A stretch of 43,057 bases of DNA, taken from positions 1-43,057 of the forward strand of contig JAJCYM010000050.1 in the NCBI GenBank assembly GCA_029262895.1, given 5' to 3'. The translations under genes were made by a program, and so were the position numbers. The stretch's first letter is position 1; each line of letters begins with the position of its first letter. This stretch comes from Roseivirga sp. (GTDB taxonomy: Bacteria > Bacteroidota > Bacteroidia > Cytophagales > Cyclobacteriaceae). The notes below the pieces were generated by a model. That model did no database searches, had not been told where the DNA came from, and saw only the letters and a program-made list of their open reading frames with translations. This document shows, in pieces, positions 1 to 9,182 of this stretch.

Positions 1-1727
1 ACGAAACAGAGGAAATCAATTTCAACCCTGTAGTCAGGTTTACCGATCCGGGTAATACAAACGCCTCATATATTGAAACCAGCCCCTTTTCAACCCCCGG
101 TGAAGAACTAACTCTGATATCAGTATTTAAATCGGATCAAGATCAGGGATCAAACAACTTTATCAACACTCCTGCCTTAATCGGAGGAAATGTTAACAGT
201 ACAAACAGAGACTATGGCATGGGTTTCTTTGAGGGAGCAGTAGCAGTGAATACAAGCTCTGGCACCACTTTTTCTGCCACCACTCCGAAGATATACAATG
301 ATAATCGGCCCCATATCGCCTTAGCAACCAGGGAACGATTCGGTCGAACCGTTACAATTTTTATGGAGGGCCAAAGGGCTGCCAGAAGAGACGGACAAAA
401 TCATAACTACAATGGAGCACCCAGCCTGGGTATTGGTAATCACAGCCAAGGCAATGTAAATGCCCAATTCGATGGTGATATTGCTGAAACTATGGTCTTT
501 TCCAGGATTCTCACCGGTGAAGAGCAATCTAGAGTAGAGTCTTATCTGGCACTTAAATATGGGTTAACCCTTTCGCCCAATCGGGATAACGATGGCAATA
601 CAAACGAACTTATTTCAGGGGCCATCAATGAAGGAGACTATGTGGCCGGAGATCGCGGCATTATCTGGGACTATGCTGATCAGGGAGCCACTTATTACAA
701 TGACATCTTCGGAATTGGAAGAGACGATATCTCCTGTTTTAACCAGACCCGGTCTAAAAGTGAAAGCATAGATGCAATTGTCACTTTCAATAGTCCTTCT
801 GCCTTTTCAACGGACGATTCCTGGCTAATTTCAGGAAATGACAATGCTGTTATTGAGGCTGTGGGTAATAAAGAGCGTCCGGCAAGTATCAATAGTAGAT
901 TGAATAGGGAATGGCGCGTGCAGGAAACAGGCACTGTTGGTCAAATTGAGCTTACCTACGACCTTTCTGCCATTACCGGCACTCCATTTGGAAACAACAA
1001 CTTAAATCTGCTCAAGTTAATGGTAGATGATGATGGTGATTTCAGTACTGGGGTCACCCTTATCGATCCTTCGTCTATTGACATAGGCGCACAAACAGCA
1101 ACTTTCCTTGTTGATTTTTCCGATGGACAGTACTATACCCTGGGATCTCTGGAAGTAAATGCCTTACCCATAACTTTGATTTCCTTTGACACCAAAGCCA
1201 CTTCTGATAACAAGGTGAAAGTGTTTTGGGCCACAGCACAAGAAATCAACAATTCATTCTTCACCATTGAGAGAAGCCGTGATGCGGAAAATTTTGAGGC
1301 TGTTGGTTTTGTAGAGGGCGCAGGCAATAGTGATGACATCATCGATTATAGCTTTTTTGATAAGGAACCATTGGACGGTGTGTCTTACTACCGTCTAAAA
1401 CAAACAGATTTTAATGGAGAATTCGAGTATTCAGAGGTTTCAAGGATCAAACTTGACTTAGCCCAAAGCAGTGTGCATCAAGTAGTGCCTAACCCAGTGA
1501 ATCAAGGTGAAAACTTTAGAATTGCCTACCCTGTTCAAACGGAAAAGGAAGTCCGGATTTCAATCGCCACGGCCAATGGAATGGTCGCCCTGAACAAAGT
1601 CCTAAGTATAAAGGCAGAGGATGGGGAAATACAGATCAGCACCCAAGGCTTAAGCAAGGGCTTATATCTTATTAGAATCCTGGATAAACATAACTACCAG
1701 ATAACCCTCAAGTTTATAGTTAAATAA
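1..1727 (+). CDS. Secreted modular protein with T9SS C-terminal sorting domain (5' end outside window)
   Basis: The reading frame is open from base 3, so the gene starts upstream of the window; the first in-frame ATG at 219 is internal. The visible part (about 574 codons) parallels the last third of the next gene, codon by codon from its ETEEINFNP segment on. In order it holds: a ConA/LamG-like region, the signature RVESYLALKYGLTL, a YNDIFGIGRDDISC block (from memory this belongs to the uncharacterised DUF8202 family), a Fn3-like segment beginning LPITLISFDTK, and a roughly 75-residue C-terminal domain starting NPVNQGENF and ending TLKFIVK. That last domain is of the type A T9SS sorting type, so export to the cell surface or medium by the T9SS is predicted. 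Function and ligand are unknown; surface adhesin or glycan binding is a guess. The only visible cysteine lies in DDISC, which implies a partner upstream of the window. Confidence 0.85.
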   Translation, partial: ETEEINFNPVVRFTDPGNTNASYIETSPFSTPGEELTLISVFKSDQDQGSNNFINTPALIGGNVNSTNRDYGMGFFEGAVAVNTSSGTTFSATTPKIYNDNRPHIALATRERFGRTVTIFMEGQRAARRDGQNHNYNGAPSLGIGNHSQGNVNAQFDGDIAETMVFSRILTGEEQSRVESYLALKYGLTLSPNRDNDGNTNELISGAINEGDYVAGDRGIIWDYADQGATYYNDIFGIGRDDISCFNQTRSKSESIDAIVTFNSPSAFSTDDSWLISGNDNAVIEAVGNKERPASINSRLNREWRVQETGTVGQIELTYDLSAITGTPFGNNNLNLLKLMVDDDGDFSTGVTLIDPSSIDIGAQTATFLVDFSDGQYYTLGSLEVNALPITLISFDTKATSDNKVKVFWATAQEINNSFFTIERSRDAENFEAVGFVEGAGNSDDIIDYSFFDKEPLDGVSYYRLKQTDFNGEFEYSEVSRIKLDLAQSSVHQVVPNPVNQGENFRIAYPVQTEKEVRISIATANGMVALNKVLSIKAEDGEIQISTQGLSKGLYLIRILDKHNYQITLKFIVK

Positions 1728-1976
1728 TTAGTCGCTCCCATTCCCAATTAATACGATTTCCCTTAATGGAATAAAGCTACGCTTCGTCATCGCTTATTTA
1801 CGGTTCAACCACATTTTCCCTCAGAGCAAACCAAATTTGACAATTTCATGGCTCAGCTTCTGCCATGACTGAATATCAAGCCTGAAATCATTGAGTTGAA
1901 CAGGTCAAAATTGGGGTTTCAAATAAATTCCAATCAATAAAAGACTTGGCAGAAGACAATTCTGAAAAGAATTTCG
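1728..1976. other. Intergenic region between the two cargo genes
   Basis: These 249 bases separate the tandem paralogues. The one clear structure is a 7-bp inverted repeat, TCATGGC/GCCATGA at 1846-1868, with a 9-base loop and no following T-tract, so it is not a convincing terminator. No TAnnTTTG element was found close to the next start. Confidence 0.5.
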
Positions 1977-4900
1977 ATGCCTAAACATAAACTATTTCTT
2001 TGTTCCAAGCTTGCACGCTATGCACTGGTATTGGCCGTTTTGAGTCATTGTGCATTGCCCCTTGTTGCGCAGAATAAGAAGAGTACTATAGCTGCGGATA
2101 CGACAAAAACAACCACAAGCAGTCCTTCTAGAAGCTCCAAATTAAATTCTTATGCTGGTCAGGATGCTATAGTAGCCGATGCTGATGAGCTAGTGGTGTC
2201 TGCCGGCCCCGGTGGTTTTCAGTCAGCATTGACTACCTGGCTAAAGGCCAACGTAGGAATCACCACTGCTACTGACGGTAGCAATGTTACATTATGGCAA
2301 GATCAGGCACTAGGCGGGCACGATGCTCAAACCTCTCTTTTCGGTGAGGCAAACCCCATTTACCGGAACACAAACAGCACTATCAATTTCAATCCTACTG
2401 TCGATTTTGGATCTGCTTCCGGGTCCGCACTACGTATTGCGGATAATAGTGATTTTAACACCAACAATAGCTTCTTTGAGCGAAAAGGAATCAATATTGC
2501 ATTTCGAACCGGAGGCAACACTACTTCAAAACAGGTAGTTTATGAGCAAGGGGGTAATGGAAGAGGTCTCAATATCTATATCCAGGATGGATCTCTCTTT
2601 TATTCAGCCTGGAATCTAAATAATGATGGCTTCGGTGCTCCTTGGGGCTTTGATTTTGTCAGCACCAGCATATCAGCAGATACGGAATATATACTCTCAT
2701 TCGAATATGATGGAGACGATGATCTAACGGATGATTTAAGTGGTGTTATACGATGTTATCTCAATGGCCAGCTCGTTGGATCAATAACCAACGTAGGATT
2801 ATTATATAATCACGGAAATGATATTGGCATTGGAGATGAAGTTAATAACACGCTTTTTAGCAATGGCATGGGAGGTACAGAGACAGTGCAACCCACCAAT
2901 TCATTTGACGGAGAAATATCCGAATTTATTTATTGCAATGAGCCAGCCAGTTTTCCCCTGGCTAGCAGAAACAAGATTGAAAGCTACCTGGCTATAAAAT
3001 ATGGCATTACACTGGATCAGAGTTCACCCTATAACTATGTAAATTCTAATGGTGACGTCATTTTCAATACTACAGATGCCGCTTCCTTGGGGGGTTACCT
3101 TGAATACAACAATGACATAACCGGTATTGGTAGAGACGATGACGCTGAACTCACTCAACTCAAATCAAAAAGTGAAAATTCGGGCAGTATTGTAACCATA
3201 GAAAGGGCCATAAGCATAGATAATGATGACAATTGGCTCATTTGGGGTAATGATGCCTCTTCAACTGCAAAAACAGCACTACTTACTATGCCAAACACCA
3301 TAGCCATGCGCCTGACCAGAGTATGGCGAGTTGCAGAAGAAAATGAAATAGGTGTCACGGCTGTTTCCTTTGATTTGACAGAACTGGGGCTTAGCACCAA
3401 CAATGTTTCTGACTATACTTTGCTAGTTGCAGGCAACAGTACCAATGCTGACTTTAGTAGCGCCACTGTTTTAACGGGGGGCACAATCAACAGTGGTGTC
3501 ATTACATTTACTGGGGTGGATTTAGAAGATGGTGAATATTTCACTTTAGGCACTGATTTTCCTATCTGTTCACCGGGTGGAGTAAGCGCAGGTTTACTTT
3601 TATCATTGAAAGCAGATGCTGGTACAACCGGAACATCGAATGTTACTGCCTGGGCCGATCAAAGTTTCAGCAACTTCTCTGCAGCGGCTACTATCGGTCC
3701 GGAATTAATTAGCAACGGAATCAATTATAATCCAAGCCTTCAATTTAATGGCACTAACGAAACTATGGCCATCACCAATGGCATTCTTGGTACATCAACG
3801 CCCAATGACCTGGTTGTGTTTGCTGTGACTGAAGTAGCTACTGTACAAAACAGTTGGTTGTTTTATGAAGCACTTGCAAGTAGCGGAAGGTTTAGCAGCC
3901 ATCTCCCTTGGGGGACTTCTACTGCTTATTATGACTATCCAAATGCAACTCCAGCCAGCGGTCGAGTAAGTGGGGCTTGGGGAGGTACAACCGGAAATGC
4001 CAACCTATGGACCTTGTTTTCCAGCACCTCATCATTTACAACCGCATCAGGAAATATCAACAAAGGCATATTTAGAGATGGCAGTTTAATTGCTTCCAAC
4101 ACATCAAGTATTACAGGAACAGGTAATAACAGCAACTTCAACATTGCTTCTGATGGAACCAATTTTTATGATGCCGATATTGCCGAAATCTTAATTTATT
4201 CAACTGCACCCACCACCCAGGAGCTCGAGCAGATTCAAACTTATTTGGCCATTAAGTATGGCATCTTCAAGAACAGCCCCGACATCGGCAGTACAGGATC
4301 GGTAGACGAACGTGATTATTTCAGGTCGGATGCCACCGTTATTTGGGATCAATCAGTAAACTCAGCTTACCATCAGGACGTAGCAGGAATTGGCAGGGAT
4401 GACGCTTCATGTTTGAATCAAAAACAATCTGCAAGCGAAGCAACTGATGATATTGTAGCCATCGGACTGGGCAGCATTACTACCGATAATGCATCAAATG
4501 TAAATTCGTTCACTTCTGATGGGGACTTTATGGTTTGGGGTAATGATGGAGGGGCAACAGCACAAGCTGGTGCTAATACATCAGATGTGCCGGGAATTGT
4601 TACAGAGCGAATGACCAGGATTTGGAGAGTAGATGAAACGGGAACCGTAGGTAATACCGAGATTCAATTTGACCTGACGGGCTTAGGATATAGTTCTACA
4701 GCTTCTGATTTCCAATTAATTATTTCAGGTACCAGCACCATGGCCGATGGCAACACATTTGCAGGGGGTACTTTTAATGGTAATCTACTGTCCTTCTCTG
4801 GAATTGACCTGACTGATGGACAGTACTTCACTTTGGCTACTGCACTGGAGACTTGTGGCCCTGGAGGTGTTACCACCAACCTCGAACTTTGGCTGAGAGC

Positions 4901-6761
4901 GGATGCAGGTACCAGCACAACCGTAGATGGCGTAGACCTTACCGGAGCCACGGCCTGGGAAGATCAGAGCACCAATGCCCGTCATGGAGGTGAGTCCAAT
5001 CTGGGTGGAGGAGCACTGGTGGAACCCACTTACGAAACAGAAGAAATCAATTTCAACCCTGTGATCAGGTTTACCGACCCCGGCAATACAAACGCCTCAT
5101 ATATTGAAACCAGTCCTTTTTCCACCCCTGGTGAGGACCTAACCCTGATATCTGTATTTAAATCGGATCAAAATCAGGGAACATCCGATGACATTGTCAA
5201 CACTCCGGCCCTAATTGGAGGAAATGATAACGGCAGCAACAGGGATTACGGTCTGGGATTCTTTGGGGGAGCAGTAGTAATGAATGCGAGAAGTGGTAAC
5301 GCCTTTACTGCTTCCACGGCTTCAACATATAACGATAATCAGCCTCATATCTCCTTGACAACCAGGGAACGAACCTCTCGATCCGTTGAAATTTTTATGG
5401 AGGGTCAAAGCGCTGCTACAGGAACCGGACAAAATCACAACTACAATGGAGCCCCAAGCCTGGGTATTGGTAACCATAGCGATGGCAATGTAAATGCCCA
5501 ATTCGATGGTGATATTGCTGAAAATATGGTCTTTTCCAGAATTCTGACTGATGAAGAACAATCCAGAGTAGAGTCTTATCTGGCACTTAAATATGGATTG
5601 ACACTTTCGGCCAATCGGGATGGTGATGGCAATTTGAACGAACTTATTTCGGGTGCCATCAATGAAGGAGATTATGTAGCCGGAGATGGTGATGTGATTT
5701 GGGATTACGCAGATCAAGGGGCCACCTACTACAATGACATCTTCGGAATTGGAAGAGACGATATCTCCTGCTTTAACCAGACCCGATCAAAAAGTGAAAG
5801 CACAGATGCCATTGTTACATTCAATAATCCTTCTGCCTTTTCAATGGACGATTCCTGGCTAATCTCAGGAAATGACAATGCTCCTATTGAGGCAATCAAC
5901 AATCCAGAACGCCCTGCCAGCATAAAGAGTAGATTAAATAGGGAATGGAGAATACAAGAAACAGGCACAGTGAGTCAAATTGAGCTTACCTACGATCTTT
6001 CTGCCGTTACGGGCACTCCATTGGGGAACAACGACTTAAACCTGCTTAAGTTAATGGTAGATGCTGATGGTGATTTCAGTACTGGAGTCACCCTTATCGA
6101 TCCTTCATCTATCGATCTAGGTGCACAAACAGTAACTTTCCTTGTTGATTTTTCCAATGGGGAGTACTATACCCTAGGCTCTCTGGAGGTAGACGCTTTA
6201 CCTATAACTTTGATTTCCTTTGACACCAAAGTCACTTCTGATAACAAGGCAAAAGTGTTTTGGACCACCGCACAGGAAATCAACAATTCCTTCTTCACCA
6301 TTGAAAGAAGTCGTGACGCGGAGACCTTCGAGACTGTTGGTTTTGTAGAGGGCGCAGGCAATAGTGATGACATCATCAATTATAGTTTTATTGATACGGA
6401 ACCATTGGATGGTATAGCCTACTATCGCCTCAAGCAAACAGATTTTAATGGGGATTTCGAGTATTCAGATGTTTCAAGGATCAAACTTGACTTAACCCAA
6501 AGCACCGTGCATCAAGTAGTACCAAACCCTGTTACTATGGGGGACAGTTTCAAGGTGAATTATCCAGTCAAAACAAATCAAGATGTGCGTATTTATGTTA
6601 CCAATGTCAATGGTGTCATCGCTCAAAGTAAGATTGTAAGTGTTACCCCTGAAGTTGGCGAAATTGAAATGAGTACGGTTGGTTTGTCAAAAGGGCTTTA
6701 TCTGATAAGAATTGTTGATCAGCACCTGAACAATATCACACTCAAATTCATTGTGCGATAG
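1977..6761 (+). CDS. Large secreted three-module protein with T9SS sorting domain
   Basis: 1594 residues. A signal peptide (hydrophobic about 12-31, likely cleaved after VA at 31) leads into three related modules beginning near residues 75, 531 and 960. Each has a PGG(V/F) opening, a WLxA(D/N)xG segment, a ConA/LamG-like beta region, a YLA(I/L)KYG motif (about 335, 755, 1200) and an (D/N)IxGIGRDD block (DUF8202-like by memory). A Fn3-like segment follows at about 1405-1510 and a T9SS type A sorting domain at about 1515-1594, ending TLKFIVR. Modules 2 and 3 each carry a Cys pair (531/812, 960/1265); module 1 lacks that pair but has C260 and C320. The third module and Fn3 region are close to 90% identical to the preceding gene, so the two are tandem paralogues. 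Predicted T9SS substrate at the cell surface; the binding target is unknown. The 3' end overlaps the convergent methyltransferase gene by 14 bases. Confidence 0.85.
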   Translation: MPKHKLFLCSKLARYALVLAVLSHCALPLVAQNKKSTIAADTTKTTTSSPSRSSKLNSYAGQDAIVADADELVVSAGPGGFQSALTTWLKANVGITTATDGSNVTLWQDQALGGHDAQTSLFGEANPIYRNTNSTINFNPTVDFGSASGSALRIADNSDFNTNNSFFERKGINIAFRTGGNTTSKQVVYEQGGNGRGLNIYIQDGSLFYSAWNLNNDGFGAPWGFDFVSTSISADTEYILSFEYDGDDDLTDDLSGVIRCYLNGQLVGSITNVGLLYNHGNDIGIGDEVNNTLFSNGMGGTETVQPTNSFDGEISEFIYCNEPASFPLASRNKIESYLAIKYGITLDQSSPYNYVNSNGDVIFNTTDAASLGGYLEYNNDITGIGRDDDAELTQLKSKSENSGSIVTIERAISIDNDDNWLIWGNDASSTAKTALLTMPNTIAMRLTRVWRVAEENEIGVTAVSFDLTELGLSTNNVSDYTLLVAGNSTNADFSSATVLTGGTINSGVITFTGVDLEDGEYFTLGTDFPICSPGGVSAGLLLSLKADAGTTGTSNVTAWADQSFSNFSAAATIGPELISNGINYNPSLQFNGTNETMAITNGILGTSTPNDLVVFAVTEVATVQNSWLFYEALASSGRFSSHLPWGTSTAYYDYPNATPASGRVSGAWGGTTGNANLWTLFSSTSSFTTASGNINKGIFRDGSLIASNTSSITGTGNNSNFNIASDGTNFYDADIAEILIYSTAPTTQELEQIQTYLAIKYGIFKNSPDIGSTGSVDERDYFRSDATVIWDQSVNSAYHQDVAGIGRDDASCLNQKQSASEATDDIVAIGLGSITTDNASNVNSFTSDGDFMVWGNDGGATAQAGANTSDVPGIVTERMTRIWRVDETGTVGNTEIQFDLTGLGYSSTASDFQLIISGTSTMADGNTFAGGTFNGNLLSFSGIDLTDGQYFTLATALETCGPGGVTTNLELWLRADAGTSTTVDGVDLTGATAWEDQSTNARHGGESNLGGGALVEPTYETEEINFNPVIRFTDPGNTNASYIETSPFSTPGEDLTLISVFKSDQNQGTSDDIVNTPALIGGNDNGSNRDYGLGFFGGAVVMNARSGNAFTASTASTYNDNQPHISLTTRERTSRSVEIFMEGQSAATGTGQNHNYNGAPSLGIGNHSDGNVNAQFDGDIAENMVFSRILTDEEQSRVESYLALKYGLTLSANRDGDGNLNELISGAINEGDYVAGDGDVIWDYADQGATYYNDIFGIGRDDISCFNQTRSKSESTDAIVTFNNPSAFSMDDSWLISGNDNAPIEAINNPERPASIKSRLNREWRIQETGTVSQIELTYDLSAVTGTPLGNNDLNLLKLMVDADGDFSTGVTLIDPSSIDLGAQTVTFLVDFSNGEYYTLGSLEVDALPITLISFDTKVTSDNKAKVFWTTAQEINNSFFTIERSRDAETFETVGFVEGAGNSDDIINYSFIDTEPLDGIAYYRLKQTDFNGDFEYSDVSRIKLDLTQSTVHQVVPNPVTMGDSFKVNYPVKTNQDVRIYVTNVNGVIAQSKIVSVTPEVGEIEMSTVGLSKGLYLIRIVDQHLNNITLKFIVR

Positions 6762-7371
6762 ACTGATACACTCTCGAGAATATCATTCCATTATGGAATT
6801 TTTCCTCACTAATTAATTCGAACTTCAACACTATAAAGTAGGAATGGAAATCTAATAACTTTCTTGATTCCAGTCTGCTAACCACTCCAAAGAAAAAGTG
6901 CATAAGCCCAATTAACAATTGATGGCGCCACTTTTCTGTTTTCTGAAAATCGGCACAGAACCATAATCCACCAGGCCTTAGATGAGCACTCAAAATGTGC
7001 ATGATATCTTTCAATTTTTCTGGTTGAAACATATCCAAAAAGAAATTTGTGATTATAACATCATATTGCTGTTTCGGAATTTCACCTTCCGTTCCGTGGA
7101 TCAAACTAACATTCTCAATATCCCCTACTCGCGCTTTACATTGAGCAAGCATCTTCACGGATGCCTCCACATAATCTATTTGCAGAGCCGGACGCAGTCT
7201 TATGACTTCCTCCAAAATCCATCCCGATCCACCTCCTATGATTAGCAGTTTTCCTTTTGCCGGCAATTGCTCTAAAAAATGGGTTTGAGCACTCTGAATT
7301 TGATCACCAAAAACCAGTCGAGCCAGTTTATCATACCAGGGTGCGATCTGATCAAAGTTGTTTGTCTTCAT
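6748..7371 (-). CDS. Class I SAM-dependent methyltransferase
   Basis: 207 residues with a Rossmann-type methyltransferase core: motif I LLIIGGGSGW at 42-51, the acidic residue of motif II at E69 in YVEAS, and a motif IV-like DVIITNFFLDMF stretch near residue 105. It should transfer a methyl group from S-adenosylmethionine to a small molecule; the substrate is not evident. The start codon overlaps the stop of the upstream UbiA-like gene by 4 nt (ATGA), which points to translational coupling and a joint pathway. A prenyltransferase plus a methyltransferase is the enzyme pair used on quinone head groups, but this protein does not look like a canonical MenG/UbiE and the pathway is only inferred. 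Its 3' end runs 14 nt into the convergent cargo gene. Confidence 0.75.
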   Translation of the reverse strand: MKTNNFDQIAPWYDKLARLVFGDQIQSAQTHFLEQLPAKGKLLIIGGGSGWILEEVIRLRPALQIDYVEASVKMLAQCKARVGDIENVSLIHGTEGEIPKQQYDVIITNFFLDMFQPEKLKDIMHILSAHLRPGGLWFCADFQKTEKWRHQLLIGLMHFFFGVVSRLESRKLLDFHSYFIVLKFELISEEKFHNGMIFSRVYQSIAQ

Positions 7372-8204
7372 AAGAGTGAAAGGGCTGGAATAAAGAATAT
7401 ACCATCCCCAAGAATGCGATAAAGTCCTCTTTTCTTAAAGGTATCTGGCCAAAATGCCAAGCCAGCCAAAACCACTACCATGGCCATAAGCAGGTACTGC
7501 GCTCGAAACCAGTAATTCAAAGACCAGAATTCACCAAACATTAGAAATCCAATCATCAACATAACAAACGATAGTGCGAAAAAGAAATGAATCATTCGCC
7601 TTACCCTCTGTTCACCAAGAGATATGGCTATAGAATCCATGCTATCCTGCCTATCACTTTCAATCTCATAAAGAGGGAAAATGAACAGATTAAGCAATAC
7701 AATAATAAAAAATTGAACAAACAGAAATGCTGTGGTCGTACTAATCTCATGCGTCATGCTGAGTGGCCCTGCAAAAACACCGAAACCATAGATCATAGCT
7801 GCGCTCACCTCCTTGTGCAACAGTGATTTCCTTTGGGCCATCCTGATCGTGAAAAAATAGACTCCCACACAGAAGATCAGGATTCCACCAAACTTGATGG
7901 TCTCCATTCTGAGAAAGGAAATATTCCAAAGGCCAAGCAGAAAAGCTCCAACAGCCAGGGCAACCAGAATTTTGAAATTTCTCTGATGAAATGCGTGCCT
8001 TGGATTCTTTGCCGGCCCTTTTATAGCATTAGCATCCATAAGATGATCCACGGTGTAGATAAGCCAAATGGCAATCCCCAAGCCAATTAATATTGGACTA
8101 TCAATGCGGACTCCGATCGTTCTGGACACAAAAAGAGATGAGATAACCGCACCGGCCACCACATCCAAACTGAGGAACTGTATGTATTTCCAAATAGTAG
8201 ACAT
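7368..8204 (-). CDS. UbiA-superfamily prenyltransferase-like membrane protein
   Basis: 278 residues with about eight hydrophobic segments. Two Asp-rich loops sit where UbiA prenyltransferases bind the prenyl diphosphate through magnesium: YTVDHLMDA (D53, D57) and YEIESDRQDSMDS (about 179-191). The first lacks the Asn of the canonical NDxxD, so the assignment is to the superfamily, not to MenA or UbiA specifically. A conserved-looking NPRHAFHQRN loop follows the first motif. It overlaps the methyltransferase gene downstream by 4 nt. Its ATG begins directly after the T-tract of the hairpin that ends the atp operon, leaving no room for a normal ribosome binding site; a downstream start is possible, but the next in-frame Met is at residue 56, past the first helices. 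Role in lipoquinone or another prenylated lipid is inferred. Confidence 0.65.
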   Translation of the reverse strand: MSTIWKYIQFLSLDVVAGAVISSLFVSRTIGVRIDSPILIGLGIAIWLIYTVDHLMDANAIKGPAKNPRHAFHQRNFKILVALAVGAFLLGLWNISFLRMETIKFGGILIFCVGVYFFTIRMAQRKSLLHKEVSAAMIYGFGVFAGPLSMTHEISTTTAFLFVQFFIIVLLNLFIFPLYEIESDRQDSMDSIAISLGEQRVRRMIHFFFALSFVMLMIGFLMFGEFWSLNYWFRAQYLLMAMVVVLAGLAFWPDTFKKRGLYRILGDGIFFIPALSLL

Positions 8205-8236
8205 AAAAAATCCTGACGTGGCAAGCCAGTCAGGAT
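8205..8236 (-). terminator. Intrinsic terminator of the atp operon
   Basis: Read on the minus strand, ATCCTGAC and GTCAGGAT form an 8-bp stem (8210-8217 with 8229-8236) that encloses a further GGC/GCC pairing, and the 3' arm is followed at once by TTTTTT. It lies 25 nt past the atpG stop codon. The T-tract runs directly into the ATG of the next gene at 8204. Confidence 0.75.
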
Positions 8237-8260
8237 CAAATATAGGTGTATAAATCTTCC

Positions 8261-9142
8261 TTAACCATCAGCAGCCAAGGCCTCAGCACCACCAACAATC
8301 TCAAGGATCTCTTTGGTAATTGCAGCCTGACGAGTTCTGTTATAAGTCAGTTTCAGTTCTTTTAATAGCTCTCCAGCGTTATCGGTCGCCTTACCCATGG
8401 CAGTCATACGAGCACCATGTTCAGAAGCATTCGAGTCCAATACGGCTTTGTAAAACTGAATCTTTAAAGATTTTGGAATTAAGTCCTCAATAATAAAATC
8501 CTTTGAAGGCTGAAAAATATAGTCACTATTTACACTCGCCTCAGCTTCGTCACTTTCATTCGGAAGAACAGGCAACAGTTGCTCGGTACGTATAATTTGC
8601 GTAGCCACATTCTTGAATTCATTATAAACAAGGATTACGCGATCGTAAGTACCTTCTTCAAATCCTTCCATAGCATATTCAGCGGCTGTCTTGACTACAT
8701 CAAAATTCAGGTCGCCAAATACGTTCCAAAAAGAATCAACCAATTTGTGATCACTCTTCTTAAAAACATCGAATGATTTCTTGCCAATTGGCATAATCTC
8801 GATATTGGCACTGGCATATTCCTCTTGGGCCAACAGGGCTCTTACTCCTTTGAAAACATTGGAGTTAAACGCTCCACAAAGGCCTCTATCTGAAGTAACG
8901 GGAACAATCAGCACATTCCTCAGTTCGCGCTCCTCTCCATAAGTGCTCATGGATTCTTCATCGCTTCCAGAAGAAACATTAGAAAGAATGGCAGATAGTT
9001 TTTCGGAATACGGTCGCATTTGGACAATGCGATCCTGTGCTCTTCTCAACTTAGCAGCGGCTACCATTTTCATGGCACGCGTAATCTGCTGTGTCGAGCT
9101 CACCGACTTAATCCTCTCCTTTACTTCTTTTAAGTTCGCCAT
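8261..9142 (-). CDS. atpG: F-type ATP synthase gamma subunit
   Basis: 293 residues. This is the central rotor stalk of F1 that turns inside the alpha3beta3 ring. The family signatures are the N-terminal helix MANLKEVKERIKSVSSTQQITRAMKMVAA (residues 1-29, only positions named here) and the C-terminal helix with ARMTAMGKATDNA and TYNRTRQAAITKEI. The middle contains LIVPVTSDRGLCG near residue 75. An insertion of acidic and serine residues (about 195-205) is typical of variable surface loops. It is the last gene of the atp cluster, preceded by a hairpin after atpA and followed by a strong terminator. Confidence 0.97.
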   Translation of the reverse strand: MANLKEVKERIKSVSSTQQITRAMKMVAAAKLRRAQDRIVQMRPYSEKLSAILSNVSSGSDEESMSTYGEERELRNVLIVPVTSDRGLCGAFNSNVFKGVRALLAQEEYASANIEIMPIGKKSFDVFKKSDHKLVDSFWNVFGDLNFDVVKTAAEYAMEGFEEGTYDRVILVYNEFKNVATQIIRTEQLLPVLPNESDEAEASVNSDYIFQPSKDFIIEDLIPKSLKIQFYKAVLDSNASEHGARMTAMGKATDNAGELLKELKLTYNRTRQAAITKEILEIVGGAEALAADG

Positions 9143-9152
9143 AGTATTGACT

Positions 9153-9171
9153 AAAAGGGAGCCAAGCTCCC
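9153..9171 (-). terminator. Terminator-like hairpin between atpA and atpG
   Basis: On the minus strand GGGAGC-TTG-GCTCCC forms a perfect 6-bp GC-rich stem with a 3-base loop, followed by TTTT. It lies between the atpA stop (9183) and the atpG start (9142). It is too short to be a certain full terminator and may act as a partial terminator or as an RNA stability or processing element. Confidence 0.5.
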
Positions 9172-9182
9172 ATTATAACTTA

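Noticed and set aside
1846-1868. Terminator after the first cargo gene
   Set aside because: The stem is 7 bp with no T-tract on either side that would fit the gene orientation.
5322-5968. Antisense open frames in the second cargo gene, also present at the same places in the first
   Set aside because: They recur only because the two sense genes are paralogous; codon bias and protein features belong to the sense strand.
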